A stretch of DNA of 64,000 bases from NCBI RefSeq assembly GCF_000425025.1, contig NZ_AUKZ01000008.1, forward strand, positions 1 to 64,000, in the 5' to 3' direction. Position numbers and translations under genes: made by a program. This document shows positions 46,605 to 55,111 of the stretch, in pieces. Position 1 is the stretch's first letter; every line of letters begins with the position of its first letter. Source of the DNA: Streptococcus castoreus DSM 17536 (GTDB lineage Bacteria; Bacillota; Bacilli; Lactobacillales; Streptococcaceae). The notes beneath the pieces are model-generated. The model had not been told where the DNA came from and ran no database searches. It worked only from the letters and a program-made list of their open reading frames with translations.

Positions 46605-46644
46605 GCTTTTACCAACTTGTAACGGTGATGGAATGATTAAACCA

Positions 46645-46675
46645 AGAAGATCCAATGGGTCTTCTATTTCTTTTG
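46645..46675 (+). terminator. Aminotransferase terminator
   Basis: AGAAGA pairs with TCTTCT (with inner CC/GG) and a T-rich run follows. Confidence 0.7.
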
Positions 46676-46744
46676 TGACTTTAAGTTTGTTTACTTATAA
46701 CTTCTGATTTTGTTGAAATATACCATTTTTAAATCCAAAAATAT

Positions 46745-46757
46745 CCCCCCCCCCCCC
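46745..46757 (+). repeat. 13-bp poly-C homopolymer upstream of the collagen-like gene
   Basis: Thirteen consecutive C residues in an A+T-rich intergenic region end 43 bp upstream of the putative -10 box. Such a tract is prone to slipped-strand length change. Confidence 0.9.
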
Positions 46758-46777
46758 GATAAAAAAGGTTTCTTCAA

Positions 46778-46806
46778 TTTTATCTTTTTTGAATATTTTA
46801 TATAAT
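46778..46806 (+). promoter_or_regulatory. Putative promoter of the collagen-like gene
   Basis: A TATAAT box lies at 46801-46806. The hexamer 17 bp upstream (TTTTAT) is a poor -35, which suggests dependence on an activator that binds near the poly-C tract. Confidence 0.45.
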
Positions 46807-46886
46807 AATTCAGCAATATAATTAGCATATTTGCAATTAAATGTGATTATTATCTAATTAAAAGAGATAAAGAGGAGAGAAATATT

Positions 46887-48308
46887 TTGAAAAAAAGACG
46901 TATTGACAAATTAGTTTGCCATTATGGATTAACATCAGCTACGGTTTTGCTAATGGCTTTGGGGACAGGAGCATCGGTTCAAGCAGAGAGTAGCGGTGTT
47001 AGTGCCTCTTTGCACAAATTGAAAGAGCTTTCCGAAAAGCAGCTGCCATCGGTTTCGGAAACTTTGATTTCTCAACAGTTAGCATTGAATGATTATAACA
47101 CAAAAAGCATTAAGGAATATTTAGATAAATTAGAGCAATTTTTGAAACAGTATCTTCACCAACATCATCAAGTTTTGAGCGATTTAGCTGAAAAACCCGG
47201 AATTCCAGGGCCTCCTGGACCGATGGGACCACAGGGGACTCCGGGTGAGAAAGGACAAAAAGGAGATCCTGGACCTCAAGGTCCAGCCGGTAGAGATGGT
47301 TTAGCTGGTGCAAAAGGTGACCGTGGTGAAACTGGACCCGCCGGTCCAACTGGTCCGCAAGGTCCAGCCGGTAAAGATGGTGCACCCGGTCCTAAAGGAG
47401 AAGCCGGCGCACAAGGACCAATGGGTCCCGCTGGTCCAGAAGGGAAAAAAGGCGATTGTGGTGTAGCTGGTCCTAAGGGAGAACCTGGTGCAAAAGGCGA
47501 ACGCGGTGAACAGGGGATACCGGGACAAAAAGGAGATCGCGGCGAAACTGGTGCAACTGGATCTAAGGGTGAGAAGGGAGACACCGGAGCAGCTGGTCGT
47601 GATGGTAAAGACGGTTTAGTCGGACCAAAAGGCGACCAAGGTATCCAAGGAGAAAAAGGCGATAAGGGCGACCAAGGCATCCAAGGAGAAAAAGGCGATA
47701 AAGGCGACCAAGGTATCCAAGGAGAAAAAGGCGACAAGGGCGACCAAGGCATCCAAGGACCAAAAGGTGATAAGGGTGACCAAGGTATCCAAGGAGACAA
47801 AGGAGACAAGGGCGACCAAGGCATCCAAGGAGAAAAAGGCGATAAAGGCGACCAAGGTATCCAAGGAGACAAAGGCGATAAGGGTGACCAAGGCATCCAA
47901 GGAGAAAAAGGCGACAAGGGCGACCAAGGCATCCAAGGACCAAAAGGTGACAAGGGCGATACAGGTACTCCAGAAATTCCTCAAAAGCCTGAGATCCCAA
48001 ATCAACCAGAAGAACAGCCCAAAGCTCCTGAGTTACCACAGCAACCTCAAACTCCAAAGCAGACTCCAGAAGTAAAACCTACCCCACAAGTGACCCCTTC
48101 TGAAAGCCAAAAAGGTGCTAGCACTTCACACACTCAAAGCTTACACCAAGAGCAAAAGTTGGCTAAATCGGTAGTTAACCGTGCTTCTTCAGTAAGACAT
48201 TTGCCATCTACTGGCGAAACCACAAACCCATTCTTCACAACGGCAGCGGTTGCAGTGATAGCAAGTTCAGGTCTGCTTACGCTATCTTCAAAACGTAAAG
48301 AAGGCTGA
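46887..48308 (+). CDS. Streptococcal collagen-like LPXTG surface protein (Scl family)
   Basis: The 473-residue protein starts at TTG 46887 after GAGGAGAG. It has a signal peptide ([15 protein letters not shown], cleavage likely after VQA, residue 33), a helical variable domain (34-104), and 86 uninterrupted Gly-X-Y triplets (105-362). A Pro/Gln-rich linker, the sorting signal LPSTG (439-443), a hydrophobic segment and the tail KRKEG follow. Scl proteins are trimeric adhesins that bind integrins, fibronectin or lipoproteins. Nine 12-residue repeats form the end of the collagen domain, and it contains one Cys (191). Signal and anchor sequences closely resemble Scl1 and SclB, but the variable domain does not let me say which. 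Confidence 0.94.
   Translation: MKKRRIDKLVCHYGLTSATVLLMALGTGASVQAESSGVSASLHKLKELSEKQLPSVSETLISQQLALNDYNTKSIKEYLDKLEQFLKQYLHQHHQVLSDLAEKPGIPGPPGPMGPQGTPGEKGQKGDPGPQGPAGRDGLAGAKGDRGETGPAGPTGPQGPAGKDGAPGPKGEAGAQGPMGPAGPEGKKGDCGVAGPKGEPGAKGERGEQGIPGQKGDRGETGATGSKGEKGDTGAAGRDGKDGLVGPKGDQGIQGEKGDKGDQGIQGEKGDKGDQGIQGEKGDKGDQGIQGPKGDKGDQGIQGDKGDKGDQGIQGEKGDKGDQGIQGDKGDKGDQGIQGEKGDKGDQGIQGPKGDKGDTGTPEIPQKPEIPNQPEEQPKAPELPQQPQTPKQTPEVKPTPQVTPSESQKGASTSHTQSLHQEQKLAKSVVNRASSVRHLPSTGETTNPFFTTAAVAVIASSGLLTLSSKRKEG
47631..47954 (+). repeat. Nine 36-bp tandem repeats in the collagen-like domain
   Basis: Residues 249-356 are nine copies of a 12-residue unit of pattern GDQGIQGxKGDK, with x being E, E, E, P, D, E, D, E, P in order. 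The DNA copies are near-identical, so unequal recombination or slippage can alter their number. Confidence 0.9.
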
Positions 48309-48524
48309 TCTTTTTCCTGAAAAAGGTTCGGAAAGATAGGTCAATTAAGAGTTATCTTTTGGAAATGGCTGGAATGATTGAATGTACCGGTTATTGATAA
48401 TAGAAGTCAGTCCGGGAAAAAGAATATGTTTTTAAGCTAACTTCTGTACAGACTATTGCCGTTGGCTGAACGGGTAAGGTTATTTTTAACTTTTCAAGTG
48501 ATTGAAATTGTAGAAATAATAGAA

Positions 48525-48570
48525 AATTTTCTGATAATTTCTTGCAAAAGCTAATTGGCTTTGTTATAAT
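48525..48570 (+). promoter_or_regulatory. codY promoter with an upstream CodY box
   Basis: TTGCAA (48542-48547) and TATAAT (48565-48570) have 17-bp spacing. AATTTTCTGATAATT (48525-48539) differs from the CodY consensus AATTTTCWGAAAATT at one position and ends 2 nt before the -35. The remaining stretch 48309-48524 holds an imperfect hairpin near 48310 and nothing else recognisable. Confidence 0.8.
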
Positions 48571-48604
48571 TGAAACGCAAATAATTCAAAGGAAAAGGAA
48601 GAAA

Positions 48605-49387
48605 ATGCCTAACTTATTAGAAAAAACTCGTAAAATTACATCTATTCTGCAACGTTCCGTAGATAGTCTGGAAACAGAATTACCCTATAATACCATGGCT
48701 TCTCGCTTAGCAGATATTATTGATTGTAATGCTTGTATTATTAATGGTGGTGGAACCTTACTTGGTTATGCCATGAAATATAAAACCAATACTGATCGTG
48801 TTGAGGAATTTTTTGAGGCAAAGCAATTCCCGGATACTTATGTAAAAGCAGCCAGTCGTGTTTATGATACGGAAGCTAACCTTTCAGTCGAAAACGATTT
48901 GACGATCTTTCCTATTGAGTCCAAAGATATTTACCCCGATGGTTTGACGACAATTGCCCCAATTTATGGTGGTGGGATGCGTCTTGGGACTCTAATTATC
49001 TGGCGTAATGATAATGAATTTAGTGATGAAGACCTGATCTTGGTTGAAATTTCAAGTACCGTTGTCGGGATTCAATTATTGAACCTTCAAACAGAAAACT
49101 TAGAAGAGACCATCCGCAAACAGACCGCGGTCAATATGGCGATTAATACCCTTTCTTATTCAGAAATGAAAGCTGTTGCAGCCATTCTTGGAGAACTGGG
49201 TGGCAACGAGGGACGCCTAACCGCATCTGTGATTGCCGATCGTATCGGGATTACACGTTCTGTTATTGTCAATGCTCTTCGCAAACTTGAAAGCGCAGGA
49301 ATTATCGAGAGCCGCTCTCTTGGAATGAAAGGAACCTATCTCAAGGTTATCAACGAAGGTATTTTTGATAAACTAAAAGAATTTTAA
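48605..49387 (+). CDS. codY: GTP/branched-chain-amino-acid-sensing global regulator CodY
   Basis: The 260-residue protein has an N-terminal GAF domain for isoleucine/valine binding (1-155) and a C-terminal winged helix ([20 protein letters not shown]). CodY represses amino-acid uptake and biosynthesis genes in rich conditions and affects virulence genes in streptococci. I chose the ATG at 48605 ([10 protein letters not shown]), which has AAAGGAAAAGGAAG upstream and gives the exact family length. The box ahead of the promoter implies autoregulation. Confidence 0.98.
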   Translation: MPNLLEKTRKITSILQRSVDSLETELPYNTMASRLADIIDCNACIINGGGTLLGYAMKYKTNTDRVEEFFEAKQFPDTYVKAASRVYDTEANLSVENDLTIFPIESKDIYPDGLTTIAPIYGGGMRLGTLIIWRNDNEFSDEDLILVEISSTVVGIQLLNLQTENLEETIRKQTAVNMAINTLSYSEMKAVAAILGELGGNEGRLTASVIADRIGITRSVIVNALRKLESAGIIESRSLGMKGTYLKVINEGIFDKLKEF

Positions 49388-49394
49388 AATGTAG

Positions 49395-49476
49395 CATCTC
49401 CCATTGTACTGACCCCCAAAAGTTAGATCAAAATTCTAACGATTTGGAGGTCGGTCCACAGTGGGAGGTGTTTTTT
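49395..49476 (+). terminator. Long imperfect inverted repeat with T run after codY
   Basis: Arms of about 33-37 nt (49395-49427 and 49434-49470) pair with few mismatches, followed by six T residues (49471-49476). The segment TACTGACCCCCAAAAGTTAG looks, from memory, like an end of a streptococcal IS3-family element, so the terminator may be derived from an IS. Confidence 0.65.
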
Positions 49477-49487
49477 AGCTATATAAA

Positions 49488-49526
49488 CACTGGTGTCTTG
49501 ACACGTGTAAACAAAAGTGCTATGAT
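49488..49526 (+). promoter_or_regulatory. pncA promoter with a NiaR-type operator
   Basis: TTGACA (49498-49503) and TATGAT (49521-49526) have 17-bp spacing. Bases 49488-49510, which include GGTGTCTTGACACGTGTAA, match 21 of 23 positions of the streptococcal NiaR (niacin repressor) operator as I remember it, and cover the -35. Confidence 0.65.
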
Positions 49527-49573
49527 TAAAATTGTAAAGAAGAGTGTTGATCGCCTATTTGGAGGAGATAATC

Positions 49574-50125
49574 GTGAAAGCATTGATTGTTATTGATTAC
49601 ACCTATGACTTTGTTGCAGATGATGGGAAGTTAAGCGCAGGAAAGCCTGCACAGGATATTGAAGAAAAAATTGCAGAGGTAACTCAAGAAGCTTTTGATC
49701 AAGGAGATTATATTTTCTTTGCGGTTGATTGCCACGAAGAAACTGACCAATGGCACCCTGAAGCGAAACTCTTTCCGGCTCATAGCCTCAAAGGGACTAG
49801 AGGACGTTGTTTGTATGGAGCTTTAGCTGATGTTTATGACAAGATAAAAGGCAATCCTAATGTTTGTTGCATAGACAAGAGGTATTATTCCGCTTTTTCG
49901 GGTACTGATCTTGATATTCGCTTGCGTGAGCGCGATGTTAATACACTTGTGTTGTCAGGACTTTTAACAGATATTTGTGTGTTGCACACTGCGATTGACG
50001 CTTACAATCTGGGTTACCATCTTGAAGTTATTAGTACCGCAGTGGCTAGTTTATCAAAAACAAATGATCGATGGGTATTAAGGCATTTTGAACAGGTGCT
50101 TGGTGCAACATTGGTTGAAGCTTAA
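49574..50125 (+). CDS. pncA: Nicotinamidase (isochorismatase-like hydrolase)
   Basis: The 183-residue enzyme converts nicotinamide to nicotinic acid in NAD salvage. The catalytic triad is visible: Asp in LIVIDYTYDF, Lys in CIDKRYYSAF and Cys in GLLTDICVLHTA. Metal-site residues are in FAVDCHEETDQWHPE. Start is GTG 49574, with GGAGGAG just upstream. An operator resembling NiaR sites on its promoter supports the niacin-related role. Confidence 0.93.
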   Translation: MKALIVIDYTYDFVADDGKLSAGKPAQDIEEKIAEVTQEAFDQGDYIFFAVDCHEETDQWHPEAKLFPAHSLKGTRGRCLYGALADVYDKIKGNPNVCCIDKRYYSAFSGTDLDIRLRERDVNTLVLSGLLTDICVLHTAIDAYNLGYHLEVISTAVASLSKTNDRWVLRHFEQVLGATLVEA

Positions 50126-50811
50126 CTTTTCATGAAAGCCAATAAAAATAATTTGAGAGCGTTGATAGCACCTAATCAAGGGACAAAACATTTGTAATAA
50201 GATTTTAATTAAATGCGTTATTTAGCTAAAAATAGTGCGAGCTTTTATTTGAGATGGCTTTAGCCATTTCAGATAACAACTAGTGTATCACATTTAAGAA
50301 AGAGGGTGATTTTTCAATTAAATCAAATACAGCAAAAGGTTGTTGCTATTGTCAAAAAAGAACCCTCTATCTTTCCAAGGTTTTGACCAAAACGGAATTG
50401 GGTGTCTCTTTGGAATAGCAGTTGAGTTAGGACGATCCGTCAAGCCATATCTAAAAATAGTACCTATGGAGAGCCTGGCTCAATTACTTTTTGCCATAGC
50501 CAAGGTTTGATCTATGTGTTTTGCCCGCCATTTAGGGTTCCATTTAGCAGTTGCCAAGCTGCCGCTAATGCTTCGGATTATACCCTTTTAGGAGAGAAAT
50601 ACCCCTTATCTGATGAGCTTCTTGATCGAGGTTTTTGCCTCAAGATTGAGGAGCTTGTTTGCGTGTCTCCTATGGTAAATAAGAGCAATTATGATATAAT
50701 GTTTAGGACGATGTAAAAAGGATACAGAAGGATTTATCTTGCTTTTGGACAATAGCTGAGTTCTTGTTCCAATCTTGTAAATACCTAACATCATCTTGGA
50801 TGGGAGAAGTC
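50126..50811 (+). other. Gene-poor stretch with possible decayed coding sequence
   Basis: The 686-bp gap has no convincing intact gene. An open frame of about 69 codons (50507-50716, PPFRVPFSS, GEKYPLSDELLDRG) reads like coding sequence but lacks a ribosome-binding site, and adjacent fragments in other frames are broken by stops. It could be a frameshifted pseudogene. I do not recognise the family. A TATAAT at about 50695-50700 could serve gatCAB. Confidence 0.35.
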
Positions 50812-51114
50812 ATGAAAATTTCTGAAGAAGAAGTTCGCCATGTGGCGAATTTATCAAAATTAGCATTTTCAGACAGCGAGACAGCTGAATTTGCGTTAAC
50901 GTTATCAAAAATCGTTGACATGGTTGAATTGCTCAATGAAGTTGACACAAAAGGTGTCGCCATTACAACAACCATGGCAGATCATAAAAATAGAATGCGA
51001 GCAGATGTTGCTGAAAAAGGAACAGACTGTGCTCAACTCTTTAAAAATGTTCCTGAAAAAGAAAACAATTTTATCAAGGTGCCAGCTATCCTTGATGACG
51101 GAGGGGATGCCTAA
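50812..51114 (+). CDS. gatC: Aspartyl/glutamyl-tRNA amidotransferase subunit C
   Basis: The 100-residue helical protein ([20 protein letters not shown]) stabilises GatA in the GatCAB complex. I chose the ATG at 50812, with GGGAGAAG upstream. Its stop overlaps the gatA start by one nucleotide. It is the first gene of gatCAB. Confidence 0.96.
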   Translation: MKISEEEVRHVANLSKLAFSDSETAEFALTLSKIVDMVELLNEVDTKGVAITTTMADHKNRMRADVAEKGTDCAQLFKNVPEKENNFIKVPAILDDGGDA

Positions 51115-52580
51115 TGTTTTTGAACCATAAAACCATTGACGAGTTGCATGATCTTCTTGTCAAAAAAGAAATTTCTGTCACGGAGTTGACCAAAGCCACT
51201 TTGGATGATATTTATGCGCGTGAAGAAGCTATCGGCTCGTTTATCACGATTTCAGAAGAAGCAGCCTTGAAACAAGCAGCGGCTCTTGATGCTAAAGGGA
51301 TTGATGCAGACAATATCATGTCTGGCATACCTCTTGCTGTCAAAGACAATATCTCAACCGAGGGAATTTTGACGACAGCGGCATCAAAAATGCTTTACAA
51401 TTACGAGCCAATTTTTGATGCGACAGCCGTTGCTAATGCCCGTCAAAATGGCATTATTGTGGTTGGAAAAACCAACATGGATGAATTTGCCATGGGGGGG
51501 TCAACAGAAACATCATACGTGAAGAAAACGAAAAATGCTTGGGATCAAACAAAGGTTCCTGGTGGATCATCAGGTGGTTCAGCGACAGCAGTTGCATCTG
51601 GTCAAGTGCGTTTATCACTTGGGTCTGATACCGGTGGCTCAATTCGTCAACCTGCAGCTTTCAATGGTGTCGTTGGGTTAAAACCCACTTATGGGACAGT
51701 GTCTCGATTTGGCTTGATTGCCTTTGGTAGCTCACTTGATCAAATTGGTCCTTTCGCCCCTACCGTTAAGGAAAATGCTCAATTATTGAACGTCATTGCC
51801 AGCGCAGATAGCAAAGATTCAACATCAGCTCCTGTTCGTATAGCGAACTACACAAGCAAGCTCGGTCAAGATATTAAAGGCATGAAGATTGCCCTTCCTA
51901 AAGAGTATCTTGGCGAAGGGATTGATCCTGAGATTAAGGAAACAGTTCTTGCGGCGGCTAAACACTTTGAGAAACTTGGTGCCATTGTCGAGGAAACGAG
52001 TCTCCCACATAGCAAGTACGGAGTTGCCGTATACTATATTATTGCATCATCTGAGGCTTCTTCAAACTTGCAGCGGTTTGATGGAATTCGTTATGGTTTT
52101 CGTGCAGAAGATGCCAAGAGTCTTGAAGAAATCTATATCAATACACGTAGCCAAGGGTTTGGTGATGAAGTCAAACGTCGTATCATGCTTGGAACATTCA
52201 GCTTGTCATCAGGGTATTACGATGCTTACTTTAAGAAAGCTGGTCAAGTCCGAACCCTGATCATTCAAGATTTTGAAAAAGTCTTTGCGGATTATGATTT
52301 GATTTTAGGACCAACAAGTCCGACAGTTGCTTTTGGACTTGATACCCTTAATCACGACCCAGTTGCGATGTATCTGGCTGATTTGCTGACGATTCCTGTT
52401 AATTTAGCAGGTCTTCCTGGAATTTCCCTACCATCTGGATTTGTGGATGGCTTACCAGTAGGTCTTCAATTGATTGGTCCAAAATATTCAGAAGAAACGA
52501 TTTATCAAGCAGCTAGTGCTTTTGAAGCAACAACTGATTATCATAAGCAGCAACCCGTTATTTTTGGAGGTACTAACTAA
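51114..52580 (+). CDS. gatA: Glutamyl-tRNA(Gln) amidotransferase subunit A
   Basis: The 488-residue amidase-family subunit releases ammonia from glutamine. The Ser-cisSer-Lys triad lies in AVKDNIS (Lys), GGSSGGSAT (Ser) and [11 protein letters not shown] (nucleophile Ser). The complex converts Glu-tRNA(Gln) to Gln-tRNA(Gln), which streptococci need because they lack GlnRS. It is coupled to gatC and gatB through TAATG junctions. Confidence 0.97.
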   Translation: MFLNHKTIDELHDLLVKKEISVTELTKATLDDIYAREEAIGSFITISEEAALKQAAALDAKGIDADNIMSGIPLAVKDNISTEGILTTAASKMLYNYEPIFDATAVANARQNGIIVVGKTNMDEFAMGGSTETSYVKKTKNAWDQTKVPGGSSGGSATAVASGQVRLSLGSDTGGSIRQPAAFNGVVGLKPTYGTVSRFGLIAFGSSLDQIGPFAPTVKENAQLLNVIASADSKDSTSAPVRIANYTSKLGQDIKGMKIALPKEYLGEGIDPEIKETVLAAAKHFEKLGAIVEETSLPHSKYGVAVYYIIASSEASSNLQRFDGIRYGFRAEDAKSLEEIYINTRSQGFGDEVKRRIMLGTFSLSSGYYDAYFKKAGQVRTLIIQDFEKVFADYDLILGPTSPTVAFGLDTLNHDPVAMYLADLLTIPVNLAGLPGISLPSGFVDGLPVGLQLIGPKYSEETIYQAASAFEATTDYHKQQPVIFGGTN

Positions 52581-54019
52581 TGAACTTTGAAACCATTATC
52601 GGGCTTGAAGTCCATGTGGAGCTGAATACCCATTCAAAAATCTTCTCACCAACACCAGCCCATTTTAGTGATGATCCAAATGCTAATACAAACGTGATTG
52701 ACTGGTCATTTCCTGGCGTGCTTCCTGTGATGAACAAGGGTGTTATTGATGCCGGGATTAAGGCGGCTCTGGCTCTGAACATGGACATCCATAAGAACAT
52801 GCACTTTGATCGCAAAAATTATTTCTATCCAGACAATCCAAAAGCCTACCAAATTTCTCAGTTTGATGAGCCGATTGGTTACAATGGCTGGATTGACATT
52901 AAACTAGAAGACGGTTCAGCGAAAAAAATCCGTATTGAACGTGCTCATTTGGAAGAAGATGCTGGCAAAAACACACATGGCACAGATGGTTATTCTTACG
53001 TTGACCTCAATCGCCAAGGGGTGCCATTGATTGAGATTGTGTCTGAAGCAGACATGCGCTCGCCAAAAGAAGCCTATGCTTATTTGACAGCTTTAAAAGA
53101 AATCATTCAATACACTGGCATTTCTGATGTCAAAATGGAAGAAGGGTCAATGCGTGTGGATGCCAACATTTCTCTTCGTCCGTACGGTCAAGAAACATTT
53201 GGTACCAAAACGGAGTTGAAAAACTTGAATTCTTTCAGCAATGTGCGCAAAGGACTTGAATTTGAAGTGGAGCGCCAGGCTAAGATTCTCCGTAGTGGCG
53301 GTATTATCCAACAAGAAACGCGTCGCTATGATGAAGCCAATAAAAGGACAATCTTGATGCGTGTTAAAGAAGGAGCAGCTGACTACCGTTACTTCCCAGA
53401 ACCAGATTTGCCATTGTTTGAAATTGATGATGCTTGGATTGAAGAAATGCGTGCGGAATTGCCAGAGTTTCCAAAAGATCGTCGGGCTCGTTACGTGGCA
53501 GAGCTTGGTTTGTCAGATTACGATGCTAGTCAATTAACCGCAACGAAGCGTCTTTCAGATTTCTTTGAAAGAGCAGTCGCTATCGGTGGCGATGCCAAAC
53601 AGGTTTCAAATTGGTTGCAAGGCGAAGTAGCTCAGTTCTTGAATGCAGAGCAAAAAACATTGGATGCCATTGCTTTGACACCTGAAAACTTGGTTGAAAT
53701 GATTGGTATTATCGCTGATGGAACCATCTCATCAAAAATTGCCAAGAAAGTTTTTGTTCACTTGGCTAAAAATGGTGGTTCAGCTAAGGAATATGTTGAA
53801 AAAGCAGGGCTTGTTCAGATTTCAGATCCAGCAGTTCTTGTACCAATAATTCATCAAATCTTTGCAGACAATGAAGCAGCCGTCACTGACTTTAAATCAG
53901 GAAAACGCAATGCAGACAAGGCTTTTACAGGTTTCTTGATGAAAGCGACCAAAGGTCAAGCGAACCCACAAGTAGCTCAACAATTACTGGCACAAGAATT
54001 GAATAAGCTATTAGAATGA
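52580..54019 (+). CDS. gatB: Aspartyl/glutamyl-tRNA amidotransferase subunit B
   Basis: The 479-residue subunit activates and amidates the tRNA-bound Glu. It has the GatB core ([37 protein letters not shown]) and the C-terminal tRNA-binding YqeY-like domain ([15 protein letters not shown]). It is the last gene of gatCAB. Confidence 0.97.
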   Translation: MNFETIIGLEVHVELNTHSKIFSPTPAHFSDDPNANTNVIDWSFPGVLPVMNKGVIDAGIKAALALNMDIHKNMHFDRKNYFYPDNPKAYQISQFDEPIGYNGWIDIKLEDGSAKKIRIERAHLEEDAGKNTHGTDGYSYVDLNRQGVPLIEIVSEADMRSPKEAYAYLTALKEIIQYTGISDVKMEEGSMRVDANISLRPYGQETFGTKTELKNLNSFSNVRKGLEFEVERQAKILRSGGIIQQETRRYDEANKRTILMRVKEGAADYRYFPEPDLPLFEIDDAWIEEMRAELPEFPKDRRARYVAELGLSDYDASQLTATKRLSDFFERAVAIGGDAKQVSNWLQGEVAQFLNAEQKTLDAIALTPENLVEMIGIIADGTISSKIAKKVFVHLAKNGGSAKEYVEKAGLVQISDPAVLVPIIHQIFADNEAAVTDFKSGKRNADKAFTGFLMKATKGQANPQVAQQLLAQELNKLLE

Positions 54020-54247
54020 TTTGCATTGCCCAGGAAAAAGTCCCTTAATGGGTTTTGTGAGAAAGGTTGGCAAAGGGTAGATTCGCCAATTCGTCACTTA
54101 GTTATTAAATTAAGCAATGACTTATGATCAAGACCTTGTTGGAATTCTTACTTATTACATTTTTTGAGTTATCTCCCTGTCTAAACAGAATTTGGCATGC
54201 CTTATTTGATAACGGATTGGCTTTAAGCCTTGATAAAGAAAAATAAC
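54020..54247 (+). other. Gap between gatB and the rpmB promoter
   Basis: I see no gene here. A plus-strand inverted or structured element is not obvious either. It contains A+T-rich sequence only. Confidence 0.5.
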
Positions 54248-54276
54248 TTGCCAAACCAAATATCCTGTGATAAAAT
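54248..54276 (+). promoter_or_regulatory. rpmB promoter
   Basis: TTGCCA (54248-54253) and TAAAAT (54271-54276) have 17-bp spacing, with a TG element near the -10. The leader contains the perfect palindrome GTGCTAGCAC (about 54289-54298). Confidence 0.65.
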
Positions 54277-54338
54277 AGGTAAGTATGTGGTGCTAGCACA
54301 TCCGTAAACATATTCTACGTAGGAGGAAACAGATCAAA

Positions 54339-54527
54339 ATGGCTAAAGTATGTTATTTTACAGGACGTAAGACCGTTTCTGGTAACAACCGTTCACATGC
54401 AATGAACCAAACAAAACGTACCGTTAAACCAAATCTTCAAAAAGTTACTATCCTTGTTGATGGCAAACCTAAAAAAGTTTGGGCTTCTGCTCGTGCGCTT
54501 AAATCTGGTAAAGTAGAACGCATCTAA
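54339..54527 (+). CDS. rpmB: 50S ribosomal protein bL28
   Basis: The 62-residue basic protein begins [23 protein letters not shown], the bL28 signature, and is full length. Cys5 is the only Cys, so it is the zinc-independent form. A GTAGGAGGA ribosome-binding site precedes it. It is monocistronic with a terminator directly after. Confidence 0.97.
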   Translation: MAKVCYFTGRKTVSGNNRSHAMNQTKRTVKPNLQKVTILVDGKPKKVWASARALKSGKVERI

Positions 54528-54535
54528 TTAGAAAT

Positions 54536-54554
54536 AAGCCTTAGGGCTTTTTTT
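54536..54554 (+). terminator. rpmB terminator
   Basis: AAGCC-TTAG-GGCTT followed by a T run. Confidence 0.8.
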
Positions 54555-54745
54555 CTTACTCTATTTTCACCTGCCCCAAACAATGGCTAACAGACAACTC
54601 TCCTCCTTAATGCAATGAGCATGGGAGATCAGTTGTTACTAGGATTAAGGTCATGTCATTATTAGATAGGTTTTGATTTATCTCTTTTACATTGGGCTTA
54701 GATTATGGTAAAATAAACTGATAAAAACTTTTTGAGGTAGTAAAT

Positions 54746-55111
54746 ATGACTGTAAAAATCAATACAAAAGATGGTCTGATTGAACTATCCGACGACGTTA
54801 TTGCAACTGTCGTGGGTGGTTCGGCAACGGAAATTTTTGGCGTTGTTGGAATGGCTAGTAAAAGTGCAATCAAAGACAATTTTCAATCACTACTTCGCAA
54901 AGAAAACTATGCTAAAGGTGTCGTAGTGAAATCAACAGATAGGGGTATTTCTGTTGATGTTTACACTGTTATGAGTTATGGTGTGAAAATCAGTGAAGTC
55001 TCTAAAAATATCCAAGAACGTGTGAAGTTTAACCTTGAAAGTCAGTTAAGTCTTACAGCTGATATGGTTAATGTTTACGTGCAAAATATTAAGGTTGTAG
55101 GAGAAAATTAG
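54746..55111 (+). CDS. yloU: Asp23/Gls24 (DUF322) family protein YloU
   Basis: The 121-residue protein has the Asp23 fold (IELSDDVIATVVGGSATEIFGVVGMA, VDVYTVMSYGVKISEV). It is a paralogue of the YqhY gene at 11977. Its placement one nucleotide ahead of fakA matches the yloU-yloV pair of Firmicutes. Its function is not established. Confidence 0.9.
   Translation: MTVKINTKDGLIELSDDVIATVVGGSATEIFGVVGMASKSAIKDNFQSLLRKENYAKGVVVKSTDRGISVDVYTVMSYGVKISEVSKNIQERVKFNLESQLSLTADMVNVYVQNIKVVGEN

Noticed and set aside
47276-47953. A 225-codon minus-strand frame of repeated SP/W sequence opposite the collagen-like gene
   Set aside because: It is a by-product of the Gly-X-Y repeats on the other strand; it has no ribosome-binding site and consists of low-complexity sequence.
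47631-47954. CRISPR-like regular repeats
   Set aside because: The units are directly adjacent 36-bp coding repeats with no spacers, and code for Gly-X-Y triplets.
47563-48057. Other long antisense or alternate frames in the collagen repeat
   Set aside because: Repeats without stop codons keep all frames open; none has gene-like composition.
54105-54311. A 68-codon minus-strand frame upstream of rpmB
   Set aside because: It overlaps the rpmB promoter and lacks a ribosome-binding site.
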